From an uncultured Terriglobus sp. (lineage in GTDB: Bacteria; Acidobacteriota; Terriglobia; Terriglobales; Acidobacteriaceae), in the NCBI GenBank assembly GCA_937859825.1, contig CALMAP010000242.1, positions 16,620-21,735 of the forward strand: 5,116 nucleotides of DNA. The letters run 5' to 3'. The notes beneath the pieces were generated by a model. It worked only from the letters and a program-made list of their open reading frames with translations. It was not told the origin of the DNA and ran no database searches. This document shows, piece by piece, positions 1-5,116 of this stretch. Made by a program: the position numbers and the translations under genes. Numbering within the stretch: the stretch's first letter is position 1; each line of letters begins with the position of its first letter.

Positions 1-212
1 ATCCCAGTGTCCTGGCAGATCGGGCGGTGCCCGTCCGCGCACATCCTGCTGTTGATCAGGATCTGAGCCATCGCATCCTTGGCTGCGACACTCTCCTCAA
101 GCTCGTAGGCACGGGTCAGGTTCCGGACGTAGTCCACCGGATGGTAGTAACTGATGAACTGCAGCGCGTCTGCCACGCTGGTGATGAAGTCTTCCTGCCT
201 GACCACTGCCAT
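1..212 (-). CDS. Fumarate hydratase, class I (Fe-S type), N-terminal part; runs off the left edge
   Basis: Fumarase interconverts fumarate and malate in the cytoplasm (TCA cycle). Only the first 70 codons are present, read on the minus strand from the ATG at 212-210. The protein begins MAVVRQEDF, followed by ALQFISYYHPVDYV (residues 17-30), and ends in SRMCADGHRPICQDTG (55-70). The CQDTG motif is the class I fumarase signature: C66 matches the first cysteine ligand of the catalytic [4Fe-4S] cluster, and Q67 and D68 match substrate-contacting residues of the family. The start resembles single-chain class I enzymes of roughly 500 residues, not the class II (FumC) aspartase-superfamily fold. An AAGG at 218-215 lies only 2 bases from the ATG, so it is a weak ribosome site. 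The frame stays open upstream but has no ATG or GTG for at least 16 codons. The gene is divergent from the kinase, and SDH genes, which make its substrate, lie nearby. The family call is firm; the full length cannot be seen. Confidence 0.93.
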   Translation of the reverse strand, partial: MAVVRQEDFITSVADALQFISYYHPVDYVRNLTRAYELEESVAAKDAMAQILINSRMCADGHRPICQDTG

Positions 213-263
213 GACCTTAACCCGTCCGCAGACTATTTTAGGCCAGCGCGTTACATTGGAGGC
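213..263. promoter_or_regulatory. Divergent intergenic spacer with overlapping -10-like elements
   Basis: Only 51 bases separate the two divergent start codons. The AT-rich stretch CTATTTTAG (233-241) can be read as a -10 element on both strands: TATTTT (234-239, plus, 4/6 to TATAAT) and TAAAAT (240-235, minus, 5/6). On the plus strand, ATGACC (211-216) lies 17 bases upstream as a 4/6 match to TTGACA; it overlaps the fumarase start codon. On the minus strand no good -35 is visible at 15-18 bases spacing. Predicted start points are near 246 (plus) and 228 (minus), giving leaders of about 18 and 16 bases. These are matches by eye, so function is inferred. Confidence 0.35.
258..262 (+). promoter_or_regulatory. 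GGAGG directly before the kinase start codon (atypical spacing)
   Basis: A perfect anti-Shine-Dalgarno match, GGAGG, ends one base before the ATG at 264. Five to nine bases is usual, so this is too close for optimal initiation. No alternative in-frame ATG or TTG follows at a suitable distance. The next in-frame GTG (291) would remove the VDL part of the first beta strand. I keep ATG 264 but flag the spacing. Confidence 0.4.
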
Positions 264-1220
264 ATGGGGAACGTAGAGCAGGTCGACCTGGTGGGAGTCG
301 GGCTGAATGCGACCGACACGCTGATCGCACTGGCCACCTTTCCGGCTATCGGCGCAAAGGTCGAGTTTGAAACCATGAAGGTGCTGCCGGGCGGCCAGAC
401 AGCTTCCGCCGTGGTGGCCTGCCAGAAATGGGGCATGCGGACACGGTATGTGGGCAAACTTGGCGACGATCACGCCGCCACCATGCACCGCGACGCTTTT
501 GCCGAAGCCGGAGTACACGCCTGCACACTGACTTCTCCCCACACCACCAGTGCACAATCCATCATTCTGGTGGATGGTTCGGGGGAACGCACCGTCCTGC
601 TCAAGCGGGATGAGCGTACCAGTCTGCACCCGGAAGATCTTCAGAAAGATTGGATCACCTCAGCCCGCGCGCTGCATGTGGACGGCTTCGACACTGCCGC
701 AGCCATACTGGCCGCTGAATGGGCCAGGCAAGCAGATATTCCAGTGATTGCGGACCTGGACGAAATCTATGAAGGCGTTCACGAGTTGCTGCCGCTGATC
801 GACTACTTAATCGTGAGCCGAGACTTTCCGGCACGTCTGACCGGCATCCGCGACCTGGAAAAAGCCCTTAGGAAAATGCAGCGGGATTACGGCTCAAAAT
901 TGACCGCAGCTACGCTTGGTCAGGATGGCGTGCTGGCGTGGGACGGCAAAGCCTTCCACTACACACCAACCTATCGGGTGCCCGTCGTCGACACTACGGG
1001 TGCGGGCGATACCTTCCATGCGGCGTTTATCTACGGGCTCTTTCGAACATGGCCGCTGGAGCGCCAGCTCGATTTTGCATGCGCGGCTGCGGCTTTGAAC
1101 TGTACGGCCTCCGGAGCGCGTGGCGGTATCCAGAGCGTTGCAGCAATTGAAGAATTGATGTCCAGCGGGACTCACTATCCCGCCGTCTATCCAGCGCCTC
1201 TACACGCAGTCTTCGCTTAG
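264..1220 (+). CDS. PfkB-family (ribokinase-like) carbohydrate/nucleoside kinase, substrate unknown
   Basis: This is a predicted cytoplasmic ATP-dependent kinase of 318 residues, normal for the ribokinase/PfkB fold. The first strand reads VDLVGVGLNATDTL (residues 7-20). The first PfkB signature region is PGGQTAS from residue 42, then LGDD; a threonine (T46) sits where the signature usually has Asn. The C-terminal signature DTTGAGDTFHAAF starts at D243, with the anion-hole GAG and the catalytic base D249. The reading frame is open upstream to 27, but that part overlaps the fumarase gene and does not resemble PfkB proteins, so I start at ATG 264. The pyrophosphatase gene follows after 4 bases, so the two are probably co-transcribed. 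Substrate could be a sugar, sugar phosphate or nucleoside; the motifs do not decide. The family assignment is secure; the specific function is not. Confidence 0.9.
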   Translation: MGNVEQVDLVGVGLNATDTLIALATFPAIGAKVEFETMKVLPGGQTASAVVACQKWGMRTRYVGKLGDDHAATMHRDAFAEAGVHACTLTSPHTTSAQSIILVDGSGERTVLLKRDERTSLHPEDLQKDWITSARALHVDGFDTAAAILAAEWARQADIPVIADLDEIYEGVHELLPLIDYLIVSRDFPARLTGIRDLEKALRKMQRDYGSKLTAATLGQDGVLAWDGKAFHYTPTYRVPVVDTTGAGDTFHAAFIYGLFRTWPLERQLDFACAAAALNCTASGARGGIQSVAAIEELMSSGTHYPAVYPAPLHAVFA

Positions 1221-1224
1221 AGAC

Positions 1225-1869
1225 ATGGACTTCTTCGTCGCAACAACAAACCCCGGCAAGCTTGCGGATTTCCGCCACGCCGCCAGTCTCTGGCAGAACG
1301 AAGCTGTTTCCATACAGATCCTGCCCGGGCTGCAAGCCATCCCGGAGCCGATCGAGAATGCCCTCACCTTTGAGGGCAATGCGCGCCTCAAAGCAGAGCA
1401 CTACTCCCGCTATGCACCGGGCATTTGGATCCTGTGCGATGACTCAGGCTTGGAGGTAGAAGCGCTGGAAGGCCGTCCTGGCGTGCGCTCCGCACGCTTT
1501 GCAAAGGACGTGGGCGCATACGATGAAGAAGCCGGTCTGGACGCCAGCAACAACGCCGTCCTTCTGCTCGCCATGCTGGAGCAAACCGACCGCCGCGCGC
1601 GCTACCGTTGCGTTCTGGCACTGGCGAAAGACAGCAAGGTCTACCGCACCAGTTCCGGCGAACTGGATGGCGAACTGCTCTCGGATCCGGAAGGCGAGGG
1701 AGGGTTTGGCTACGACCCGCTCTTTTTCGTTCCGGAGATCGCCCGCACCATGGCACAGACCACGCCGGAAGAGCGCCTTGCGCTCAGTCATCGTGGCCGG
1801 GCATTGCGGAGTCTCCTGCAGAGTCTTTCCTCAGATCCCTTTCCGGATTTCGGCCAGTTCCCGCGATAA
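1225..1869 (+). CDS. rdgB: RdgB/HAM1-family dITP/XTP pyrophosphatase (non-canonical purine NTPase)
   Basis: The family hydrolyses dITP, XTP and ITP to monophosphate plus pyrophosphate in the cytoplasm, keeping deaminated purines out of DNA and RNA. The protein has 214 residues, slightly longer than the usual 195-205. Motifs in order: the N-terminal ATTNPGKLADF (6-16, nucleotide loop with K12); FEGNARLKAEH (49-59); DDSGLEVEALEGRPGVRSAR (72-91) with the catalytic/metal acid region D72-D73; RYRCVLALA; GGFGYDPLFF (159-168); and LSHRGRAL (187-194), the purine-binding SHR motif. One oddity is G51, where E. coli RdgB (FIEN) and most relatives have a conserved Glu; here a Glu lies one residue earlier (E50). 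The start lies 4 bases after the kinase stop with only a weak AGAGA upstream, suggesting translational coupling. There is no obvious terminator after the stop. Confidence 0.94.
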   Translation: MDFFVATTNPGKLADFRHAASLWQNEAVSIQILPGLQAIPEPIENALTFEGNARLKAEHYSRYAPGIWILCDDSGLEVEALEGRPGVRSARFAKDVGAYDEEAGLDASNNAVLLLAMLEQTDRRARYRCVLALAKDSKVYRTSSGELDGELLSDPEGEGGFGYDPLFFVPEIARTMAQTTPEERLALSHRGRALRSLLQSLSSDPFPDFGQFPR

Positions 1870-1892
1870 CCGCACATTAAAGAAATCCCGCA

Positions 1893-1922
1893 TTGACGAT
1901 GCTTTTCACCGGCACGGATACT
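1893..1922 (+). promoter_or_regulatory. Putative sigma-70-type promoter for the sdh genes
   Basis: TTGACG (1893-1898) matches the -35 consensus at 5/6, and GATACT (1917-1922) matches the -10 at 4/6, with an 18-base spacer. A start point near 1929 would give a leader of about 67 bases before the preferred sdhC ATG at 1996. CACCG (1907-1911) and CGGTG (1925-1929) form a short inverted repeat around the -10 that could be an operator, but a 5-base match may be chance. Confidence 0.42.
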
Positions 1923-1982
1923 GACGGTGCTGATCTTCGTGCGCCGTACCTGGCAGCCGAAGCACCTTCAGAACGGGAAGCC

Positions 1983-1986
1983 GAGG
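1983..1986 (+). promoter_or_regulatory. Ribosome binding site that decides the sdhC start
   Basis: GAGG lies 9 bases upstream of the ATG at 1996, a workable Shine-Dalgarno spacing. The alternative GTG at 1927 has no purine-rich site upstream and would lie at or before the predicted transcription start. This favours ATG 1996. Confidence 0.5.
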
Positions 1987-1995
1987 TCACCAGGC

Positions 1996-2871
1996 ATGGG
2001 CGCAGTCGCTGGGTTTGCCCCTCCAGACAATTCATCGAAACGGCGCGGCGTGCAGCCTTTGCGCGCCGGTCAGGGCCCCTCATTCTTCTGGCGCAAGCTG
2101 CATTCCCTGACCGGAATCGTGCCGATCGGCGCGTTTCTAATCGAACACATCATCTCGAACTTCGAGGTGGTCAACGGCCCGCTCGCCTATGCGCAACAGG
2201 TCAAGTTCCTGAACGGCCTGCCCCTCGTCCGTGTTCTGGAATGGGCATTGATTTTTATTCCACTCGCCTACCACGCGGGCTACGGCGTATGGATCAGCAT
2301 TCGTGGCCGCGCCAACGTAAACGTGTATCCGTGGGCCGGGAACTACGCCTATATTGCCCAGCGCGTCACCGGCATTATCGCGCTCGTCTACATCGTTCAG
2401 CATGTGTGGCGACAGCGTTTTGCCGGCGTCAGCCTGCCGGAACACCCCGGCCTCGCTTATGCCAAGGTGCAGTATGAGTTGATGAATCCGTGGATGCTGG
2501 CCATCTATGTGATCGCGATGATCGCGACTTGCTGGCATTTCGCGTATGGCATCTGGCTCTTCGCGGCGAAATGGGGCATCACGCCAGGCGACCGTGCGCG
2601 CAAGAAGTTTGCTTACGTCTGCGCGGCAGGTGGAACGGCGCTTTGCGCGATGGGTCTGGTCAGCATTTTCTGGGTGGCCTATGCGCTGCCGTACTCGCCG
2701 GTAGACGTGATGCCCGCACAGCCTGCCGGAGTTGTTCTACCCGCGCCTACAGGTCCGGCAGCAAGCCAGTACCCAACTCAGGACGCACCGATTGAGTATG
2801 ACAGCAACGGTCAGCCCATCCAGCCGAGCCCTGCACCCACTCAGTCAGGCGCCCGGCAGCAATCGCAATGA
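1996..2871 (+). CDS. sdhC: Succinate dehydrogenase cytochrome b558-type subunit (di-heme membrane anchor)
   Basis: This subunit anchors succinate dehydrogenase in the cytoplasmic membrane and carries electrons over two b hemes to quinone. It has 291 residues, against about 200 in Bacillus subtilis SdhC. Five membrane segments are visible at about 37-57, 78-101, 118-139, 164-190 and 205-229. Histidines H51 (LIEH), H93 (AYHAGYG), H136 (IVQHVW) and H181 (CWHFAYG) correspond to the B. subtilis heme ligands H28, H70, H113 and H155, with the spacing of the first three identical, so both hemes should be bound. A hydrophilic N-terminus of about 30 residues precedes segment 1. A tail of about 58 residues after position 233, rich in Pro, Gln and Ala, follows segment 5 and should lie outside the cytoplasm by analogy with the Bacillus topology. 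A GTG at 1927 would add 23 residues; ATG 1996 is preferred. sdhA follows after a hairpin-containing gap. Confidence 0.95.
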   Translation: MGAVAGFAPPDNSSKRRGVQPLRAGQGPSFFWRKLHSLTGIVPIGAFLIEHIISNFEVVNGPLAYAQQVKFLNGLPLVRVLEWALIFIPLAYHAGYGVWISIRGRANVNVYPWAGNYAYIAQRVTGIIALVYIVQHVWRQRFAGVSLPEHPGLAYAKVQYELMNPWMLAIYVIAMIATCWHFAYGIWLFAAKWGITPGDRARKKFAYVCAAGGTALCAMGLVSIFWVAYALPYSPVDVMPAQPAGVVLPAPTGPAASQYPTQDAPIEYDSNGQPIQPSPAPTQSGARQQSQ

Positions 2872-2900
2872 TTCCCACACGATCTGACGTGGATTCGCTC

Positions 2901-2990
2901 TTAGGGCCAACGGCCCGCACCATAACAGCCTAGGGCAACGCCCTAGGTACAGTGACCGGAATAGAACAAGGGCTGAAAGCCCGTCCCATT
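2901..2990. repeat. REP-like cluster of three hairpins in the sdhC-sdhA gap
   Basis: The 163 bases between sdhC and sdhA contain no gene but three perfect short inverted repeats, each with a 3-base loop. They are GGGCC-AAC-GGCCC (2904-2916), the 8-base-pair CCTAGGGC-AAC-GCCCTAGG (2929-2947), and GGGCT-GAA-AGCCC (2970-2982). The first two share a TAGGGC...CAACG...GCCC core and differ mainly by one inserted stem base pair, so they look like related copies. Such arrays of small GC-rich palindromes are typical of REP/BIME-type interspersed repeats, which are mobilised by RAYT transposases. No T-tract follows any stem, so they are unlikely to be intrinsic terminators. As RNA they could affect sdhC mRNA stability or the sdhC:sdhA expression ratio. 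Membership in a genome-wide family is inferred, since only this copy is in view. Confidence 0.6.
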
Positions 2991-3020
2991 TCGCACGACG
3001 CTCTCGACCGGGTCCGTACA

Positions 3021-3025
3021 AGAGG
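3021..3025 (+). promoter_or_regulatory. Ribosome binding site of sdhA
   Basis: AGAGG lies 9 bases before the ATG at 3035. It gives sdhA its own initiation site, which fits with sdhA not being translationally coupled to sdhC across the 163-base gap. Confidence 0.55.
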
Positions 3026-3034
3026 CTTACGAAC

Positions 3035-4813
3035 ATGGCAACAACACCTCGAATCATCGTCATCGGCGGAGGCCTCGCCGGCCTCAGCGCCGTTATCAAG
3101 ATCGCCGAAGCCGGCGGCAAGGTAGACCTGTTCTCCATCGTTCCGGTCAAGCGCTCCCACTCGGTCTGCGCGCAGGGTGGCATCAACGCGGCCAAGAACC
3201 TGAAGGGCGAAGGCGACGACGTCTCCAAGCACTTCGACGACACGGTCTTCGGCGGCGACTTTCTCGCCAACCAGACGCCCGTCAAGCAGATGACCGCGAT
3301 GGGCCCCGCGATCATCGACCTGCTCGACCGCTACGGTGTTCCGTTTAACCGCACGCCTGAGGGACTGCTGGACTTCCGCCGCTTCGGCGGAACGCTCTAC
3401 CATCGCACCGCATTTGCAGGCGCGACCACCGGGCAGCAGTTGCTGTACGCGCTCGACGAGCAGGTGCGCCGCTACGAATCCGAAGGCAAGGTGCAGAAGT
3501 ACGAGGGGTGGGAGTTCCTCTCCGCCGTGCTCGACGGCGCTGGCGTCTGCCGTGGCATCTGCGCGATGGATCTGCGCTCCATGGAGGTCCGCACCTTTCC
3601 TGCCGACGCCATCATCGTCTGCACCGGCGGCAACGGGGCGATCTTTGGCAAGTCCACCAACTCGGTCGTCTGCACCGGCTCCGCGCAGTCAGCGCTCTAT
3701 CAACAGGGCGCCTATTACGCGAACGGCGAGTTCATCCAGGTGCACCCCACCGCCATCCCGGGTGAGGACAAGCTGCGCCTCATGTCCGAGTCCGCACGCG
3801 GTGAGGGTGGCCGCGTCTGGGTGCCGCGTAAGAAGGGCGACCCGCGTCCGGCGCAAACGATCCCTGAAGCCGACCGGTGGTACTTCCTCGAAGAGTGGTA
3901 TCCCAAGTACGGCAACCTGGTGCCGCGCGACATTGCGACCCGCGCCATCCACAAGGTCGTCTTCGAGCACGACCTGGGTATCGACGGCCAGGCGATGGTC
4001 TACCTCGACGTGTCGCACATCGACCGCGCCACGCTGGAGCGCAAGATCGAGGGCATCCTGGAAATCTACGAGAAGTTCGTCGGCGACGACCCGCACGAGG
4101 TTCCGATGAAGATCTTCCCCGGCGTCCACTACACCATGGGCGGCCTCTGGGTGGATTTCGACCAGATGACCAACATTCCTGGCGTCTTCGCCGCGGGCGA
4201 GGCGGACTACAGCATCCACGGCGCGAACCGCCTGGGTGCGAACTCGCTTCTGAGTTGCATCTATGGCGGCTTTACCGCGGGTCCGAACGCGATGACCTAC
4301 GCAAAGAATCTACCCGCCGCGCAGGGTGATGGCGGCCACGCCAAAGAAAAGCTGCGGCAGACCGAGTACAACAACATCCTTCTGCACAACCAGGGCACGG
4401 AGAACCCGTTTAAAATCTGGCGCGAACTGGGCGAGGTGATGACCCGGCACGCCACTATCATCCGCTACAACGCAGGCCTGCGCGAGGCCGACGAAAAGAT
4501 CGTGGAACTGCTGGCCCGCTACCGCAACATCAACCTGTCGGATAAGTCCGCCTGGGCGAACACCAGCTTCGCCTTCAGCCGCCAGCTCTACAACATGCTG
4601 CAGCTCGCGCGCGTGATGGTGCAGGGCGCCGAAGCCCGCGACGAAAGCCGCGGCGCCCACTACAAACCCGACTTCCCCGAACGCAACGACGACCAGTTCC
4701 TGAAGACCACGATGGCCTGCTACGACAATGCCAACGACGCACCACGACTGGAATGGCAGGACGTGGATACGCAATGGATCAAGCCAAGGCCGAGACGTTA
4801 TGACGCGGCCTAA
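3035..4813 (+). CDS. sdhA: Succinate dehydrogenase flavoprotein subunit
   Basis: SdhA oxidises succinate to fumarate on the cytoplasmic face of the membrane, using covalently bound FAD, and passes electrons to the Fe-S subunit. It has 592 residues, close to the Bacillus-type enzymes. Visible elements: the dinucleotide-binding motif IIVIGGGLAGLSA (7-19); RSHSVCAQGGINAA, with H42 as the FAD-attachment histidine; H237 in VHPTA; E252 in MSESARGEGG; R298 in VPRDIATRA, matching the proton-shuttle Arg (E. coli R286); H365 in HYTMGG; and R399 in HGANRLGANSLL. The full set of catalytic residues is therefore intact. The segment between E252 and R298 carries about a dozen extra residues (around 263-276) compared with my recollection of B. 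subtilis SdhA. The C-terminus shows ARDESRGAHYKPDFP and ends KPRPRRYDAA. The start is supported by AGAGG 9 bases upstream. The closeness to Bacillus-type sequences and the di-heme SdhC suggest a menaquinone-reducing enzyme. No sdhB follows directly. Confidence 0.97.
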   Translation: MATTPRIIVIGGGLAGLSAVIKIAEAGGKVDLFSIVPVKRSHSVCAQGGINAAKNLKGEGDDVSKHFDDTVFGGDFLANQTPVKQMTAMGPAIIDLLDRYGVPFNRTPEGLLDFRRFGGTLYHRTAFAGATTGQQLLYALDEQVRRYESEGKVQKYEGWEFLSAVLDGAGVCRGICAMDLRSMEVRTFPADAIIVCTGGNGAIFGKSTNSVVCTGSAQSALYQQGAYYANGEFIQVHPTAIPGEDKLRLMSESARGEGGRVWVPRKKGDPRPAQTIPEADRWYFLEEWYPKYGNLVPRDIATRAIHKVVFEHDLGIDGQAMVYLDVSHIDRATLERKIEGILEIYEKFVGDDPHEVPMKIFPGVHYTMGGLWVDFDQMTNIPGVFAAGEADYSIHGANRLGANSLLSCIYGGFTAGPNAMTYAKNLPAAQGDGGHAKEKLRQTEYNNILLHNQGTENPFKIWRELGEVMTRHATIIRYNAGLREADEKIVELLARYRNINLSDKSAWANTSFAFSRQLYNMLQLARVMVQGAEARDESRGAHYKPDFPERNDDQFLKTTMACYDNANDAPRLEWQDVDTQWIKPRPRRYDAA

Positions 4814-4832
4814 GCGTTTAAAGGTGGATGCA

Positions 4833-5116
4833 ATGGTGAATCGAAACACACTTGCCGGACGGAACAGTTTTGTTGCGGGATGCATTCTTGTGCTCTGCTG
4901 CCTAACAGCCGGTTCGCAAGCCGCAACCGAGCATCCACTGCCGAAGGACCCGCCGACTGCGAAGGATGTAATGACTGCTCCCTCGAAACGAAAGACCGCG
5001 CCGGACTTCAAGCTGACCGATAACACGGAACATGTTTTCCAACTTTCGCAGCAGCGCGGCAAAGTTGTGGTCTTGAACTTCTGGGCGACATGGTGCGGCG
5101 GTTGCAAGTTTGAACT
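4833..5116 (+). CDS. Secreted TlpA/ResA-like thioredoxin-fold protein, N-terminal part; runs off the right edge
   Basis: The first 94 codons are present. Residues 1-30 look like a Sec signal peptide: a basic start (R4, R10), a hydrophobic core around SFVAGCILVLCCLTAG, and a likely cleavage after SQA (28-30). A Pro/Lys-rich linker follows. From about residue 56 the thioredoxin-like domain begins, with APDFKLTD, then RGKVVVLNFWATWCGGCKFE (75-94). WCGGC (C88, C91) is the redox-active CxxC in the position typical of TlpA, ResA and CcmG proteins. Such proteins act outside the cytoplasmic membrane as thiol:disulfide oxidoreductases, often reducing apocytochrome c or other cysteine-containing targets. 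The start is supported by AAGGTGG (4821-4827), 5 bases before the ATG. The gene starts 19 bases after the sdhA stop with no terminator visible, so co-transcription with sdh is likely. It could also be an AhpC/TSA-like protein; CxxC favours TlpA/ResA. The target is unknown. Confidence 0.87.
   Translation, partial: MVNRNTLAGRNSFVAGCILVLCCLTAGSQAATEHPLPKDPPTAKDVMTAPSKRKTAPDFKLTDNTEHVFQLSQQRGKVVVLNFWATWCGGCKFE

Noticed and set aside
27..263. Leftward extension of the kinase reading frame by 79 residues
   Set aside because: It overlaps the fumarase coding sequence on the opposite strand, contains no PfkB-like sequence, and a GGAGG-preceded ATG at 264 begins exactly at the expected N-terminal strand.
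2929..2947. Intrinsic terminator at the strongest hairpin of the sdhC-sdhA gap
   Set aside because: The stem is strong but followed by GTACAGTGACC, with no T-rich tract, and ending transcription there would separate sdhA from its operon promoter.
3336..4109. Plus-strand open frame (257 codons) in an alternative frame of sdhA
   Set aside because: The product is an Arg/Ser/Thr/Ala-rich low-complexity translation typical of an out-of-frame reading of a GC-rich gene.
3689..4219. Minus-strand open frame (176 codons) within sdhA
   Set aside because: It is an antisense shadow of the highly conserved SdhA catalytic region, with no independent ribosome site or motif seen.
4872..4883. Lipobox VAGC in the thioredoxin signal sequence (C17)
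   Set aside because: The hydrophobic core lies mostly after this cysteine rather than before it, so a signal peptidase I site near SQA (residues 28-30) fits better than lipoprotein processing.
4310..5107. Long minus-strand open frame (265 codons) opposite the end of sdhA and the thioredoxin gene
   Set aside because: It is antisense to two clearly recognisable proteins and spans the gap between them. Long antisense frames are expected opposite GC-rich, G/C-ending codons, and its translation shows no recognisable motif.
1..5116. CRISPR arrays, tRNA/rRNA genes, insertion sequences, phage, toxin-antitoxin or defence genes
   Set aside because: There are no regularly spaced direct repeats, cloverleaf-like sequences, transposase or integrase motifs or defence domains. 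Nearly all the sequence is explained by recognisable metabolic genes.

Overview
The window reads as ordinary chromosome from a GC-rich aerobic bacterium. I infer a subdivision 1 Acidobacterium (Terriglobus/Granulicella-like) from the style of the SdhC, SdhA and fumarase sequences. This is recognition from memory, not a search result.

Layout. At the left edge, on the minus strand, is the 5' end of a class I (Fe-S) fumarase gene (212 to 1, running off the window). It was found by translating the reverse complement. A 51-base divergent spacer separates it from a plus-strand pair: a PfkB-family sugar/nucleoside kinase of unknown substrate (264-1220), then an RdgB/HAM1-type non-canonical purine NTP pyrophosphatase (1225-1869), 4 bases apart and presumably one operon. 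After a spacer with a plausible sigma-70-type promoter come the di-heme cytochrome b subunit (sdhC, best start 1996, end 2871) and the flavoprotein subunit (sdhA, 3035-4813) of a Bacillus-type succinate dehydrogenase. A 163-base gap between them holds a REP-like cluster of three short hairpins. A secreted TlpA/ResA-like thioredoxin (4833 to the right edge, incomplete) begins 19 bases after sdhA, where an iron-sulfur subunit gene (sdhB) might have been expected.

How the genes fit together. SDH oxidises succinate to fumarate and passes electrons through the two SdhC hemes to a membrane quinone, probably menaquinone. Fumarase hydrates that fumarate to malate, so two consecutive TCA-cycle steps lie within about 3 kb, in different transcription units and separated by the kinase/pyrophosphatase pair. 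The TlpA-like protein has a WCGGC active site and would act outside the cytoplasmic membrane as a thiol:disulfide oxidoreductase, possibly in cytochrome biogenesis.

I found no rRNA, tRNA, CRISPR, transposase, phage or defence genes, and no convincing undescribed system. The points most worth a second look are the hairpin cluster inside the sdh operon, the Pro/Gln-rich C-terminal tail of SdhC, the TlpA-like gene directly after sdhA, the overlapping -10-like elements of the fumarase/kinase spacer, and a Glu-to-Gly change at a conserved position of the pyrophosphatase.
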